Origin: Sipunculus nudus
Lineage: Eukaryota; Annelida; Sipuncula; Golfingiida; Sipunculidae
Direction of reading: 5' to 3'
Length of the DNA: 64,000 nucleotides
Assembly: GCA_026874595.1 (NCBI GenBank)
Contig: CM049312.1
Span: 25,727,956-25,791,955, forward strand
The notes beneath the pieces are model-generated. The model saw only the letters and a list, made by a program, of their open reading frames with translations, had not been told where the DNA came from and searched no databases. Below are positions 1-10,999 of this stretch, piece after piece. The first letter of the stretch is position 1. Every line of letters starts with the position of its first letter. The position numbers and the translations under genes were made by a program.

Positions 1-57
1 TATGGCTGCCAATATTGTCGTTGTACCATTTAATCATATATGACACATTAAAGCATT

Positions 58-235
58 GAGGTAGGGGATTGATTTTGATGTCTTTGCCTTTGTTTTCAGG
101 GCCTAAGAATCTATTGAAACCAATTCCAAGACCAAATCGTAATTAATTATAATTTTATTCAAGAAATTAAGGTAGGGGATTGCTTTTGGTGTCTTTGCCT
201 ACATTTTTAATGTCACTGAGACTATTGAAACTACA
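58..235 (+). repeat. imperfect direct repeat, two units
   Basis: Two units of roughly 60 bp, at about 58-120 and 169-232, share GGTAGGGGATTG followed by a T-rich stretch and GTCTTTGCCT, and both run into an 'ctattgaaac' tail. The second unit ends where the pogo-like element inserts. No coding content was seen. The unit belongs to a repeat I cannot classify. Confidence 0.5.
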
Positions 236-1471
236 GTGGAACCCCGCCTTGCGACCACCCCACAATTGCGACCACCCCACAATTACGACCACTTTGCTTG
301 GTCCCGAAATTTTTTTAGTTTATTTATGTTTTTAAATGACTCAAAATTACGACCACCCCTGAATTCAGAATTAGGACCAGATTTCCCGGCCCCAGCGCTA
401 ATGCGATCCCGTTAATGCGACCACCGCCGAGAGGTACTGAAACAACATTTGTCACGAGTCAATGGCTGCGCCGTGTCACAGGCACCTTAACGAAAGATCA
501 AAGCGAGTAACAAGGTTTCTCAACCCGAGTGTTAATCTAGTTCACATATCTTCCTGACTCGGTGTCTGCGCTGATACGCGTTCAGGCGTTAAGTCATAGA
601 TCAAAGAGGGTAACCATCGGCCGGATTACTTAATAAACCGGTCTGCCCTGGGGTCTTGGGCTAGCGATACTAATTGCCTCTCAGTGATCACCTGTATTAC
701 AGCTACCTTAAGTGCGGGGGTGAGAGCTTTATATTTCAACTCATCACATATTGTTCGATCCTCATTTGTCAAATTAACGACCTAGTTAATCCTCAATGTG
801 TTCGTACCTTACTCACACTGTGTATTGAGCAGTCAGTAAAATGTATAAATAAAGCTTGCATGGGGGCAAATCCCTCACATTGCCTTGCCTTATTTGATAG
901 ATCGCTGTCAGTTTATTTCTCTTCTGATTCAGTTTGCATTTAAATTGTTTGCTGTTGTGCGACCATGCCTCTGAAAAAAACTCTCCTTGAAGGAGAAAGT
1001 GACGTTAATCAAGGCGGCAACACCATGACGCAGTCAGCACTAACTGGCTCGGCAGATTAGCGTCGGTAAAACTCAATTGCACGCAATAAATTCTCAAGCG
1101 GAAGGTTAAATATATGACAGCCACGTATTATGTTCAATGTGTATTCAGTAGGTTTTCTCCGCACTGCCTCTAGTGTAATCACCAGTCACTACGTATGTGT
1201 ACATGTATATTAATTTTCATCATGAATAAATATATAAAACAATTTAGTTTTCTTTTCAGCTACTCGCAAAAAAAATATTCATATTAGAGTCCTCTGCTAA
1301 GTAAAATATTTTGTTATAATTCACATTAAAGATATGCAATAGATACACACTGAAACACATTAAACAGCGTGTTATATGCGACCAAGGTAAGAGTTTCACA
1401 AATACGACCACCCCCAAATTACGACCACTTTTCTCAGTCCCCAGGGTGGTCGTAATTGTGGGGTTCCACTT
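234..1471. mobile_element. pogo/Tigger-like non-autonomous DNA transposon
   Basis: The left end CAGTGGAACCCCGCCTTGCG and the reverse complement of the right end (AAGTGGAACCCCACAATTAC) form terminal inverted repeats, continued by subterminal copies of 'acgaccacc' on both sides. TA dinucleotides flank the element (232-233 and 1472-1473), as expected for Tc1/mariner-superfamily insertion. The interior (about 1.2 kb) has no transposase; its open frames are short and unremarkable. The TIR style with a 'GCGACCAC' core is shared with fragments at 17426 and 50636. The pogo/Tigger assignment rests on the TA duplication and TIR form only. Confidence 0.7.
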
Positions 1472-1844
1472 TATTTCAAGACTATTGTTCTTGTTTATGG
1501 TAATTTTTAATATGGCTGCCAACATAAATGTTTGCTCGGTAACTGCTTCGATTTTTGTACATCTGACATACAGTGAGCTGAAATCATGTTCTTTCAAAAT
1601 TTTGAAGATTGGCTTGATCTTTCTATAGCTTACAATTATTTAACAATTGCTTTAATTCTAGAATGTTTTTTAGAAAATCATCCTACACGTTATTAGATAA
1701 TCACATTAGCTTAATTTAATGGCGTCCCTGGGTATGAAAAACACAATGGTTCAATGATCACCTTAACACCATTGGAATGCAGATTTTTATATGTTTGCCA
1801 GGTTTAGAACCGTGAGAGAAACATGAAACTGTGAACACAGTTTT

Positions 1845-1898
1845 TTTTTCTCCAGTATGTGTCCACCGATGAGCAATAAGCCAACATTTTTTCTCAAT
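1845..1898 (-). pseudogene. relic of a C2H2 zinc-finger half beyond the ZNF stop codon
   Basis: Read on the minus strand this encodes IEKKCWLIAHRWTHTGEK, which fits the finger pattern F-x5-L-x2-H-x3-H-TGEK, with isoleucine in place of phenylalanine. The cysteine pair expected just upstream is lost. It lies about 185 bp past the stop of the zinc-finger gene, so the finger array was probably once longer. A chance match is possible but the spacing agreement is good. Confidence 0.4.
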
Positions 1899-2082
1899 AT
1901 AAAGCAATACTGTGCGCAATAAAATGATTCTTGCGTGTAACACCATGTGTGTTCTGTGGTATGTGATGCAAAAGATATTTTTATCTAGAAATCATCCGCG
2001 ACAAAGCCTACGCATAATCGGTTCTTCCTCCATGGTAACGGATCAATGACATTGCTACACTATGGTCACTTAAAAGCATTTT

Positions 2083-4770
2083 TCAAGTATGATTTCGCAT
2101 GTGCTTCTCCTTTTCTCTTCTTCTTCGAAATGATTTATGACAATGCTGGCACTTGTGCAAGTGTTCACCTGTATGTAATCTCCTATGTTCATTTGCATAT
2201 CTAGCCTGTGAAAAACACTTGCCACAGACTTCACATTGGAACGGCTTTTCTCCTGTATGTATTGTTAAATGTCTAACAAGGTCCCTGGTCTGGGAGAAAC
2301 ATTTACCACAATGTTCACATTTTAAGTTTTTTTCTCTGGTGTGTATTCTGAGGTGATTTTTTAATTGGGTTATTTGAATGAAGCATTTACCACAAAAATC
2401 ACACTTGTAGGGGTCTGATCTACTATGACCCTCACTATGATCCTTCAGGAGATACTTTTCTCGGAACGTTTCACCACAGTCATTACACTTGAATGGTTTC
2501 TCTCCTGTATGCAATCTATGATGTCTCGTAAGAGCATTTTTACGAGCAAACCCTTTTCCACATAGCTCACAATATATTGTTTTCTCGCCTGTATGTGTCA
2601 CCTGATGTTTTACAACTGCATGTTTTTCTGTGAACATTCTTCCACACTTTTCACAGTTGAACAGTTTTGTACATGGGTGCTCTGTGTGTCTTAAGAGGGA
2701 GAAACTGTCGGTAAAACATTTTCCACACTGTCTACACTTGAACGTTTCCCCCCCATTGTGGACTTTCACATGTTTTCTGAGCATTTCTTCATCAAAGAAT
2801 CCTACTCCACATTGTTCACACCTGAAGGACTGCTCTTGCTTGTGCAGGCTGTGGTGTTCTGTAAATGATGATTTGGTGAAGAAACGTTTTCCACAGTAGT
2901 CGCACTCAAAGGGTATTTTTGTTATGCAGTTTTTGGTATGTGCCTTGAGGTACTGTTTTGCAGAAAAGCATTTCCCACAATGCTCGCATTTATACGGCTT
3001 ATCTCCCGTGTGCATGCGTACATGAACATCAAGATCGCCTTTCTTTATGAAAGCCTTGCTGCAGTAACTACACTTAAACTGTTTTTCCCCTGTGTGTAAC
3101 AGAATATGATTAGAAAGGGTACTTTTCAATGAGAAACTTTTCCCACACTGGTAACACTTGAAGGGTCTCTCTCCTGAATGTGTACGTGCATGTGAAAAAA
3201 GGGCAATTTGATTTACAAAACATTTACCACAATGTTCACAAATACAAGGTTTTTCTCCAGTATGCCTCCTAACATGTATCTTAAGTGAACTGTTCGTGGA
3301 AAAATTCCTACCACACTGCTGACACTTAAACGGCTTGTCCCCAGTATGTGTCCTAAAATGATATGTTAGGGAAGCTTTTGAAATGAAGCATTTCCCACAT
3401 TGAAGGCATTTAAATGGCTTTTCCCCGGTATGTATCCGCATGTGTGTTTCCAATACATCTCTTTTTTGGAATGATTTTTGACAATGATGGCACTTGTATA
3501 AGCTCTCACCCGTGTGCAATCTCATATGTTTATTTGCATACCTAGCTTGCGAAAAACATTTTCCACATTCTTCACATTTGAATGGCCTTTCCTTTGTGTG
3601 TGTTGTTAAATGTCTCCCAAGGTCCCTGGTCTGAGAGAAACATTTACCACAATATCCACATTTCATGGTTTTAACTGTGGTGTGCAATTTAAGATGTTTT
3701 TTTAATGTGGTTACATTAATGAAGCATTTGCAGCAATATTCACACTTATACGAATCTCCTGCGCTGTGAATCTCACTGTGGACCATCAAAAGACTTTTCA
3801 GGCGGAATTCTTTACCACAATCATCACATCTGAATGGTTTCTTCCCTGTATGTAATGTCTGATGTCTAGTAAAATCATGTTTACGAACAAATCCTCTTCC
3901 ACATACCTCACACTTGAATGGTCTTTCACCTGTGTGTATCATATTATGTCTAACAAGATCTCGTTTTTCAAAATAACATTTTTCACATTGTTCACACTTG
4001 AACCGTTTGAATTTCAACTTTTTTTCCGCCGTATTTTTCGATTTTTCTTTTTTGTTTTTAGTTCGAGTCTCATTCGCTAAGGCATCTTCTAGACATAGTT
4101 TTGGTACCTCCATATTTTTGTTCCCACTACTGCAACCACCTTCACCACTGGAAATACCAGTTGCAAAGTCTTTTGCCACACATTCTTGATATTCATTGTT
4201 ACCAGCGTGTGGGGTTTTATTTTCATCATTTAGAATGTACGGCTTTACATCTTCCCTCAACCTGTTTTCAGTGTTGACATCACTACCACGTTTTTCTTCC
4301 AGCAATGTGTCAGTAGATAGAGAGATGGACAATTTAGTATTATCCAGATCATATTCTGAAAACGGGACTGCATTTTCAAGAAATGATTCTGTATCAGAGC
4401 AGAAATTTGTTCCTACAGTGTCATTACCAAATCTCATATCTGAACTATTTTTTCCTTCATCACAGTCGGTATACATATCATGTTTCAAAGGTATACCTTC
4501 AGATTTAACTGAACTGCATTCAAATGTTTCAGAAGCATGAAATGTAATCTCTGCAACTGGCCTTGGTATGTGATTCAGAGTTTCATTTTTAAGCAGGTCA
4601 AAAGTCTGTTCTGAATTTACACTGACATCTTCACCATTATAAGTTCCTGAAGACTCACTGTTCATACACACATAGGATGAATCATTGGACACTGTTTCAA
4701 CATTAATGTCTAAAGAGTGCGCGACTCGTCCTTCAAGTACTCTGGAATCTTCTTTCAATTCAATGTCCAT
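2083..4770 (-). CDS. C2H2 zinc-finger protein, 23 fingers (main coding exon)
   Basis: A single open frame of 895 codons from the ATG at 4770 to the stop at 2083. The first ~250 residues are acidic, Ser/Asn-rich and without a recognisable domain, followed by a short Lys-rich stretch. The remainder is 23 tandem C2H2 fingers joined mostly by TGE[KR]P-type linkers; the last finger ends directly at the stop. Two fingers (13 and 16) end in Cys rather than His, a CCHC form. Fingers 1-7 and 17-23 are a duplicated block. Proteins of this type are usually nuclear, sequence-specific DNA-binding regulators; target and partners cannot be told. The frame stays open upstream of the ATG to a good acceptor on the minus strand (TTTTCTTGCTTTTCAAG, exon edge near 4815), so a further upstream coding exon is possible. 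No KRAB, BTB or ZAD domain is visible in this exon. Confidence 0.93.
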   Translation of the reverse strand: MDIELKEDSRVLEGRVAHSLDINVETVSNDSSYVCMNSESSGTYNGEDVSVNSEQTFDLLKNETLNHIPRPVAEITFHASETFECSSVKSEGIPLKHDMYTDCDEGKNSSDMRFGNDTVGTNFCSDTESFLENAVPFSEYDLDNTKLSISLSTDTLLEEKRGSDVNTENRLREDVKPYILNDENKTPHAGNNEYQECVAKDFATGISSGEGGCSSGNKNMEVPKLCLEDALANETRTKNKKEKSKNTAEKKLKFKRFKCEQCEKCYFEKRDLVRHNMIHTGERPFKCEVCGRGFVRKHDFTRHQTLHTGKKPFRCDDCGKEFRLKSLLMVHSEIHSAGDSYKCEYCCKCFINVTTLKKHLKLHTTVKTMKCGYCGKCFSQTRDLGRHLTTHTKERPFKCEECGKCFSQARYANKHMRLHTGESLYKCHHCQKSFQKRDVLETHMRIHTGEKPFKCLQCGKCFISKASLTYHFRTHTGDKPFKCQQCGRNFSTNSSLKIHVRRHTGEKPCICEHCGKCFVNQIALFSHARTHSGERPFKCYQCGKSFSLKSTLSNHILLHTGEKQFKCSYCSKAFIKKGDLDVHVRMHTGDKPYKCEHCGKCFSAKQYLKAHTKNCITKIPFECDYCGKRFFTKSSFTEHHSLHKQEQSFRCEQCGVGFFDEEMLRKHVKVHNGGETFKCRQCGKCFTDSFSLLRHTEHPCTKLFNCEKCGRMFTEKHAVVKHQVTHTGEKTIYCELCGKGFARKNALTRHHRLHTGEKPFKCNDCGETFREKYLLKDHSEGHSRSDPYKCDFCGKCFIQITQLKNHLRIHTREKNLKCEHCGKCFSQTRDLVRHLTIHTGEKPFQCEVCGKCFSQARYANEHRRLHTGEHLHKCQHCHKSFRRRREKEKHMRNHT

Positions 4771-4814
4771 TGTATGCACCCTGAATGCATTCCTGGGCAA
4801 AGGTTTCTTCTGTC

Positions 4815-4833
4815 TCTTGAAAAGCAAGAAAAC
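4815..4833 (-). other. candidate splice acceptor of the ZNF exon
   Basis: On the minus strand a T/C-rich tract ends in TTTTCAAG at about 4816. The reading frame is open from there to the ATG at 4770. This suggests the ZNF exon begins near 4815 and that transcript start and 5' UTR exons lie further right, within the repeat-filled region. Confidence 0.5.
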
Positions 4834-5053
4834 AGCACAAAATTCAGCTTACATGATTTTCCTAACTGGAGGAATTTTTTAAATACATTATATATTATGT
4901 TTTTATAATTCTAAGATGTCTGGGGGTTTCAAACTAAAATCTGGAAAGAAACAGTAGCAGACAAGCAGGTATTCTAGGGAATAAAACAAATAAAGGGGGC
5001 ACAGGTAAACCTTGCAGTTCTACCAGATTATTTCACAACTGCCAGTTTTAACA

Positions 5054-7609
5054 AACAAGGGACCCATGGGTCTCAACGCTCAGATGAATTAGTCTATAAA
5101 GATAGGTTTATTAGCTTTTACAAAGCATGGGTCCTGTGATCAGTTTAGGGCCCAACCGTCAACAGAAATTGGTTTTACCATCCGTAAACTAATTTGTGAA
5201 TGGATAGGCCCTGTGACCTTATACTTTGATCTGGTGACCCCAAAATTAATAGGAACCTTCCCCTACATGGAAGACGGAAGGTCAGGGATGAAACGTTTGG
5301 CTCAAAATGCATCAACAATCTTTCTAAATATGTGTATTGACCTCATGGCCCCAAAATCAATAAAGTTCTCGTGTTAGAGGTGGGCCAGATATTAGTCAAG
5401 TTTAAAATCCATATGTCAATCCAATCTGGAGACATCATCAGGAAACAGATTTGACAGACATAAAGTAAGACGAACAGAGAGAGGGACAAGGTGATAAATA
5501 CAGGGCATCCATTTATTCAAGCGGGGCCCTATAAACAACACAAGGTTTCAGGACAGATGACGCCAAAGCTGCAAATCTGATAGTTGCAGTATAATTTGGC
5601 AGTCTCAAAATAAAGAAAAAATTGCATCAAACATACAAAAAACACAGGTGGTGCCACCAATCTTTAGGAACTAAAATTTATTGCAAATTAATAACAAGGG
5701 ACCTTTGGGTCACTGTGCTCAGCTGACGTTAACCTTGAAGGTAAAAATCTAAAATAATATCTAATGGAGATAAATTGTAAGAGGAAGAGGTTATAAAGGC
5801 CATGGTTGGTTTATATGATTGGTTTGTATCGATGAGCAAGAAATTGTTGCAAAAAATATTTTGTGACCTGACCATGTGTTTCCTTATGTTGAAACTAAAG
5901 CATGTGAGCAGTTTGTGAACAAATGATCTGTACTATTACCATGATCATTAGTTTGTTTTTCGATTTACTGTTGACATTTCAGTAGTTAACACAGTTGTTC
6001 AATTGAATCTATTTTTTTGCATAATATATATTTTTAATTATATATGTGTTTTTTTTTTATGAAATGTATGCAGCTGAAATATAGCTAATTAACAACATAA
6101 AACAGGGCAAACAAAGCCTGATCTCAAATTCTGCTGAGGCAGGAAAATAATGAACAAATGTTTGTATTAAATCCTGATTTTTTATCACATCAATTATTTT
6201 CTAATTTAAGTTTATATTTCTATACATTTCCAATTTAACATATATATCTGAATATAAAAGTTGATTCATAATTCTCAATTGCATCATCATAAATCTCAAT
6301 CTTGTCAGAAAACACCACATCATGCATACAAATATCTATTTATTTTTTACCACAAAAATATATCTTTTAAATCTGCAAAACAACAAAATATCTAAAAATA
6401 ATACTTGATTTAGATTTCACAATTTTTAATTGTGTCTTTATTTATCCATAATGTGCTTCATATTTTTAATAATTTAAGCATACTGATGGGTTCATTTATA
6501 TTTGTTAAAATCATTTAAAAGAAAATTGATTTCTTTAAAAATGCTACATTACACAACATTGCATCTTCTGGATTACACCTTGAATTATTTTTTCAAGAAA
6601 AGTTTTTGCATATCGGAGTGGAAACAGCATTACAATTAAGGAGATACAGTGAAAACAATAACAATTACTGCATAACACTTGGTAGGTTGGGTTTGCATGG
6701 GGGGGGGGGGGGTGATGTGATTGGGGTGGTGATATGAGAATAACTGTACACCTGTCACAGCAGGGGATCTCCCCGAGTTACTGTAACAAATCAGAAACCC
6801 TGGCACAGCTGACTTCCAGTGACCTGGCGTGGGACCCTGCATCTTTAATCAAAGCAAGTGACTACAGAAAAAAAATCAATAACTAGCTTAATTTTCAAGC
6901 TTTTATTTTCAAATTTCAGATTTAGACAAACTAAATATTTATGTTTACATGCTGTGAAAATTAAATCAATGGTGCTTACAGGAAAAAAACGTGCCATGAT
7001 CAAAGTTGGGCAAAATTTAAGGTACTGATTTTTTTTTATGCTAATAACTTAAAAAATTTTCAAAATTCAGATCTAATTTTGGGTAAACAATTGAATCTTA
7101 ATTAAACATAGTTATATACTTGAGAAAATAGACTCTAGTTTCATAATTTTTCATTTTAAGTGAGTTATTATTTTTCCTGATTTTTTACAAAGTCCATTAT
7201 GTTTGGGCCCATAACTTGAAGAATTTATACTTTACAGACTTAATTTCTGGCATGTACATAGGAACTATATAGAGGAATATTTATGGTAAATATGAGGAAA
7301 AAAAGATGAGTGGTTTCGATATTAGGCAGTCCTGAAGTGTGAAAATAGGATTTTAATAAAAAAATTGAGGTTTTTCTTTAATTTCTCAAAGGAACTAAGT
7401 CGCAAAGACCCAGTTTTCGGCTTGGTAGGAGATCTTGGGGACATCTAACATTATGCTGAATTTTGGATTCCTAGGTCTTACGGTTTCAAAATGTGCCACA
7501 TCTACGGACGGACGGACGGCAGGACAGACGGACGGACGGGCAGACGGACGGACGACGGACAATGGACCACGACTATAGCTCAGATGACTTATAGTCAGCT
7601 GAGCTAAAA
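5054..7609 (+). mobile_element. interspersed repeat, GGGACC...GCTGAGCTAAAA family (copy 1, composite)
   Basis: It begins with ACAAGGGACCCATGGGTCTC and ends with the family 3' signature: a GGAC-rich simple repeat (7510-7560), then interlocked palindromes and GCTGAGCTAAAAA. A second family-type start at about 5693 (AACAAGGGACCTTTGGGTCA) indicates that one copy is nested in or fused to another. No protein-coding capacity is visible; the body is AT-rich. The class is unknown. The ends were fixed by comparison with the clean insertion at 56043-57066. Confidence 0.6.
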
Positions 7610-8218
7610 ACAAGGGACCTATGGGTCACGGCACTCAGCTGTTATACAAGATAAAAAAATATGATTTTGAAATGAGGCACATGCTGGTTTTGTGTGGAAA
7701 TAAATATAAGCTGTATTATGAGCTGTTAGTGTTAAGCTTATGTATGATTTGATAGTTTCTTTGGAGACAGGGAAGAGATTGATTTCATTTATTTTATTAA
7801 CAAATGGAGTGCCACTGTCATACAGATTTTGACTTGGCCATATAACTGATAAGCAGCACATATAAGATAAAGAGTTTAACTATTTATTAAAATTTAATAA
7901 CAAATATTGTGCCAAATATAATTTTTATTAAAAATAATATGAGAATCATATGATTTTTTTTTAATACAATATAACTGAAATGATTATTAAAATAATATTA
8001 TAGAATATATTCATGAATGCATTCATGAATACATTTTGAAAGTATTTGCACTGGTATTCAAATACTTTCATTTTTACCTGAATTCCAATTCTTATGCAAG
8101 AAATTTTATAATGGAGTACATATTCATATTCATATTCATATACATTTGCCAAGTATTCGCACCATGTCTGGTATTTATTCAGACTTAGCCAAACAATGAT
8201 GTTGAGAATCCAGAATAT
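7610..8218 (+). mobile_element. interspersed repeat, same family (copy 2, 3'-truncated)
   Basis: It starts immediately after copy 1 ends, with CAAGGGACCTATGGGTCACG. Its 7640-8220 interior is homologous, inverted, to 28140-28700. It is cut off by the start of copy 3 at about 8219, so the copies sit head-to-tail. Confidence 0.55.
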
Positions 8219-9874
8219 AAACAAAGGACCCATGGGTCACGACAACCAGCTTAAGTTTGAAATTTTTGCAAATGCAAAATATGAAAAATATTCTATTGTA
8301 ATGATTTTTATTTATATAAGCATATGAGAAGCTAAGAGGAAAGGGCCCTCCTACTTGGTTATAGTAAAGTTCTCAATATATGATTGCAAACTAATACTCT
8401 GACAAGACTGTCATGAAGAAAAACAGTAAAAGTTTTGAGATACTGTGATGCACATGAAAAATTTGCAGATGGAAAGGCAAGTGGACAGAATGGACTAATA
8501 CCTTCATTTCACTTTCAAGGGAATAATGCATTTAAGTTTATATATAACAACATGGCATCTACAAAATTATTCCTTGAATCCCTATTAAAAAGTTTTGCAC
8601 ATTGGAGTTTTCAGTACATGCTTAATTTTATTCATCGAAATAAAATAAAAGATTCAGTACATTTGATAAAATAAAAACATCTTTTCAAATAAAGTATACA
8701 CACTAGAGGGTTGAATGAGGGACAAACAATATCATTATGCTAATTACAATCTCAGCTATAATTAATAACTGGAATTAATAGTCAATTTCACACCTGGTGA
8801 AGTTTTACTCTTCTGAAGTAAAGCATTACTTATCTGATGATCATCCACACTTTCATAGCAATACATCACTTTGTGGACACAATCAAATGTTCACTTTAAT
8901 CATTGTAACCCTGGTAGTACAATACAAAATCTAAAATGTATCATGTCCAAGAATAAAATAAAATACAGAAAATTATAACATTCATCTAGTTTATGCACCA
9001 GCTTGGGGGGGGGGGGGGGGGTGAGTGCAGGGCAGAGGGGAAGCCTGCTAGTAGTGGCCAAGCTGGGCCAAGGCAAGCTGCCTGGGGTGGGTTACATAAT
9101 GCAAGTGAAGGCTGTACTACCAGGTGGGCCAGATGTAAACAACACTTGACATGGTGTATGAAAACTTGAATAAAAGCTACTCTTTTCAAACAATTTCTTT
9201 GAAACTGCAGATTTTAAAAGATTAAATTCTTATGCATATATGCTGTGAAAATAAAATCAACAGTACTTACAGGGAAAAAACCTGCCACTGCCTAATTTGG
9301 ACAAAATTTAAGGTATTGATTTTTTATTTATGCTAATAACTTGAACAATTTGCAAAATTCAGATCTAATTTTGGGGTAAACAATTGAATCTTGATTAAAT
9401 AAAGTTATATGAAAAAAAAGTCTCCAGCTTCAGCAATTCTCATGTTAAGTGAGCAAATATATTTCCTGATTTTTGAAAAATTGCATTATATTTGGGCCTA
9501 TAACTTCAAAGTAATACCCAATACTGACCTAATTTTTGGTATGTGCACAGAAAATGTATGGAAAAATATGAATACTAAATCTGATCAAAACCAGATCAGT
9601 GGTTTTGATATTAGGCAGCCTTGAAGTGTAACAATGGCTTTTTTATGGAAAACGGAGGTTTTTCCTTAATATTCTCGAAGGAACGAAGTTCTAATGACCC
9701 AATTTAAGTATGGGAGGAGATTTTGGGGACATCTAATGGTATGCAGAATTTTGGATTCGTAGGTCCAACAGTTTTAAAACGTGCAGTGTTAACAGCAGGA
9801 CGGCCGGACGGCCGGACAATGGAGAAAGGACCACGACTATAGCTCAGATGACTTATAGTCAGCTGAGCTAAAAA
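8219..9874 (+). mobile_element. interspersed repeat, same family (copy 3)
   Basis: Starts CAAAGGACCCATGGGTCACG and ends ATAGTCAGCTGAGCTAAAAA at about 9874, preceded by a GGACGGCCGGAC run. It contains a homopolymer G tract near 9005. The 9200-9874 module is about as conserved as the matching modules ending at 7609, 11833 and 57066. No transposase or RT was seen. Confidence 0.6.
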
Positions 9875-10002
9875 TTATGAAAAATGAAAATGAGTCGCAT
9901 AAATTTGAAAAATAAATTGATAAAAAGAGATATTGCAGCTCAACGGTGGCGCAGGCCAAAGGCATCCTCCCTCTGAAATATATAGCTCAATCAATTTTAT
10001 GC

Positions 10003-10034
<32 letters not shown>

Positions 10035-10900
10035 CCTTGTGTAAACACCTCAATAATTCCACAGTGGCAGCCTGCCCACCCCAATCTTCAATCTTTTATC
10101 AGGCTGGCCCCAAACAGTTTATTTCAGAAGGCCTGAATGTCATATTGTCATGGCTATAATTCCCGCACTACATACTAATGTTTAAGTTCCAATTAGAAAT
10201 ATCAGTTGCACAAGTTGGATAAGAAAGATCTTCGGACTGTGGGGGGGGGGGGGGGCAACATGGCACCTTGCAATGTAGAAATACCATTTCAAATAGTCCC
10301 AGATCTTTGGATACCAGTGACAAGAATGTCATGATTATATTTTAGGATATTTAATCATGTTAGACTGAGTGAAGTGAAATTCTGTGAAGGAGGCAAGTCT
10401 TGGATAAGTCCGGGGGGAGATGAATGGCACTCCCCCCTCCCCCCCCCCCCCCCCCCCCAGGGTATGTCCCTGATCACTGTGCTGAGGTTTCCAGATGCTA
10501 TAGTGAGTTGCGGCACTGACGAGATTGTCTATTTTAGTCCACCTGGTGCAAGCTGGTTATAAGCCGAGATGAGAGACAAGGGGGCGAGATAGACTTTAAG
10601 AGATATGAATGAAATGCTGCAAAGTATTTATATCTTATTAAATCTTAACATGTCAATAAGTTCTTACATAAGATCCTAATATTTCATCACATTTGAATAT
10701 TAGGATTCAAATCCTGAAATTTATTTTGTTTAAACAAATTTCAAAATTGTAAAAGTTTTAACATAAAATGAATTTAACATTGAAATTATACAATTCATCT
10801 TGTTTATTAGTCCTGTGTTTTGAAGGGTCAGGTGGGTCTCTGTACGTTACTTCTTGCTGCTGAAAAATATGTGAAATTATAAGATTCATCTTGTTTACAG
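9875..10900. other. no gene recognised; simple repeats
   Basis: Holds a (GT)n tract at 10009-10032, G and C homopolymers near 10241 and 10441, and AT-rich sequence. Only short open frames without recognisable similarity occur. Confidence 0.6.
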
Positions 10901-10940
10901 TAAAGTCCTGTCAACAGAATGGAGTGATGGGAGCGAAAGG

Positions 10941-10941
<1 letters not shown>

Positions 10942-10972
<31 letters not shown>
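10942..10972 (+). repeat. homopolymer G tract (31 G)
   Basis: An unbroken run of 31 G, the longest of about a dozen G or C homopolymers in the window. It lies at the 5' side of a family repeat copy, in the position where copy 3 also carries a G tract. Its exact length is probably unreliable because of sequencing. Confidence 0.9.
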
Positions 10973-10973
<1 letters not shown>

Positions 10974-10999
10974 GGCCTTACCCAGATCACCTAGACAGA

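Noticed and set aside
674-943. 89-codon frame inside the first pogo-like element
   Set aside because: It has no resemblance to a DDE transposase or any recognised domain; the element is non-autonomous.
4771-4827. N-terminal extension of the zinc-finger frame to 4827
   Set aside because: It would need a TTG start; the segment is better explained as the beginning of an exon after a splice acceptor, with the first in-exon ATG at 4770.
2153-4908. Plus-strand frames opposite the zinc-finger exon
   Set aside because: They are shadows of the long minus-strand coding region.
5054-9874. Helitron assignment for the GGGACC...GCTAAAA family
   Set aside because: There is a hairpin near the 3' end but no 5' TC / 3' CTRR termini or Rep-helicase sequence, so the class is left open.
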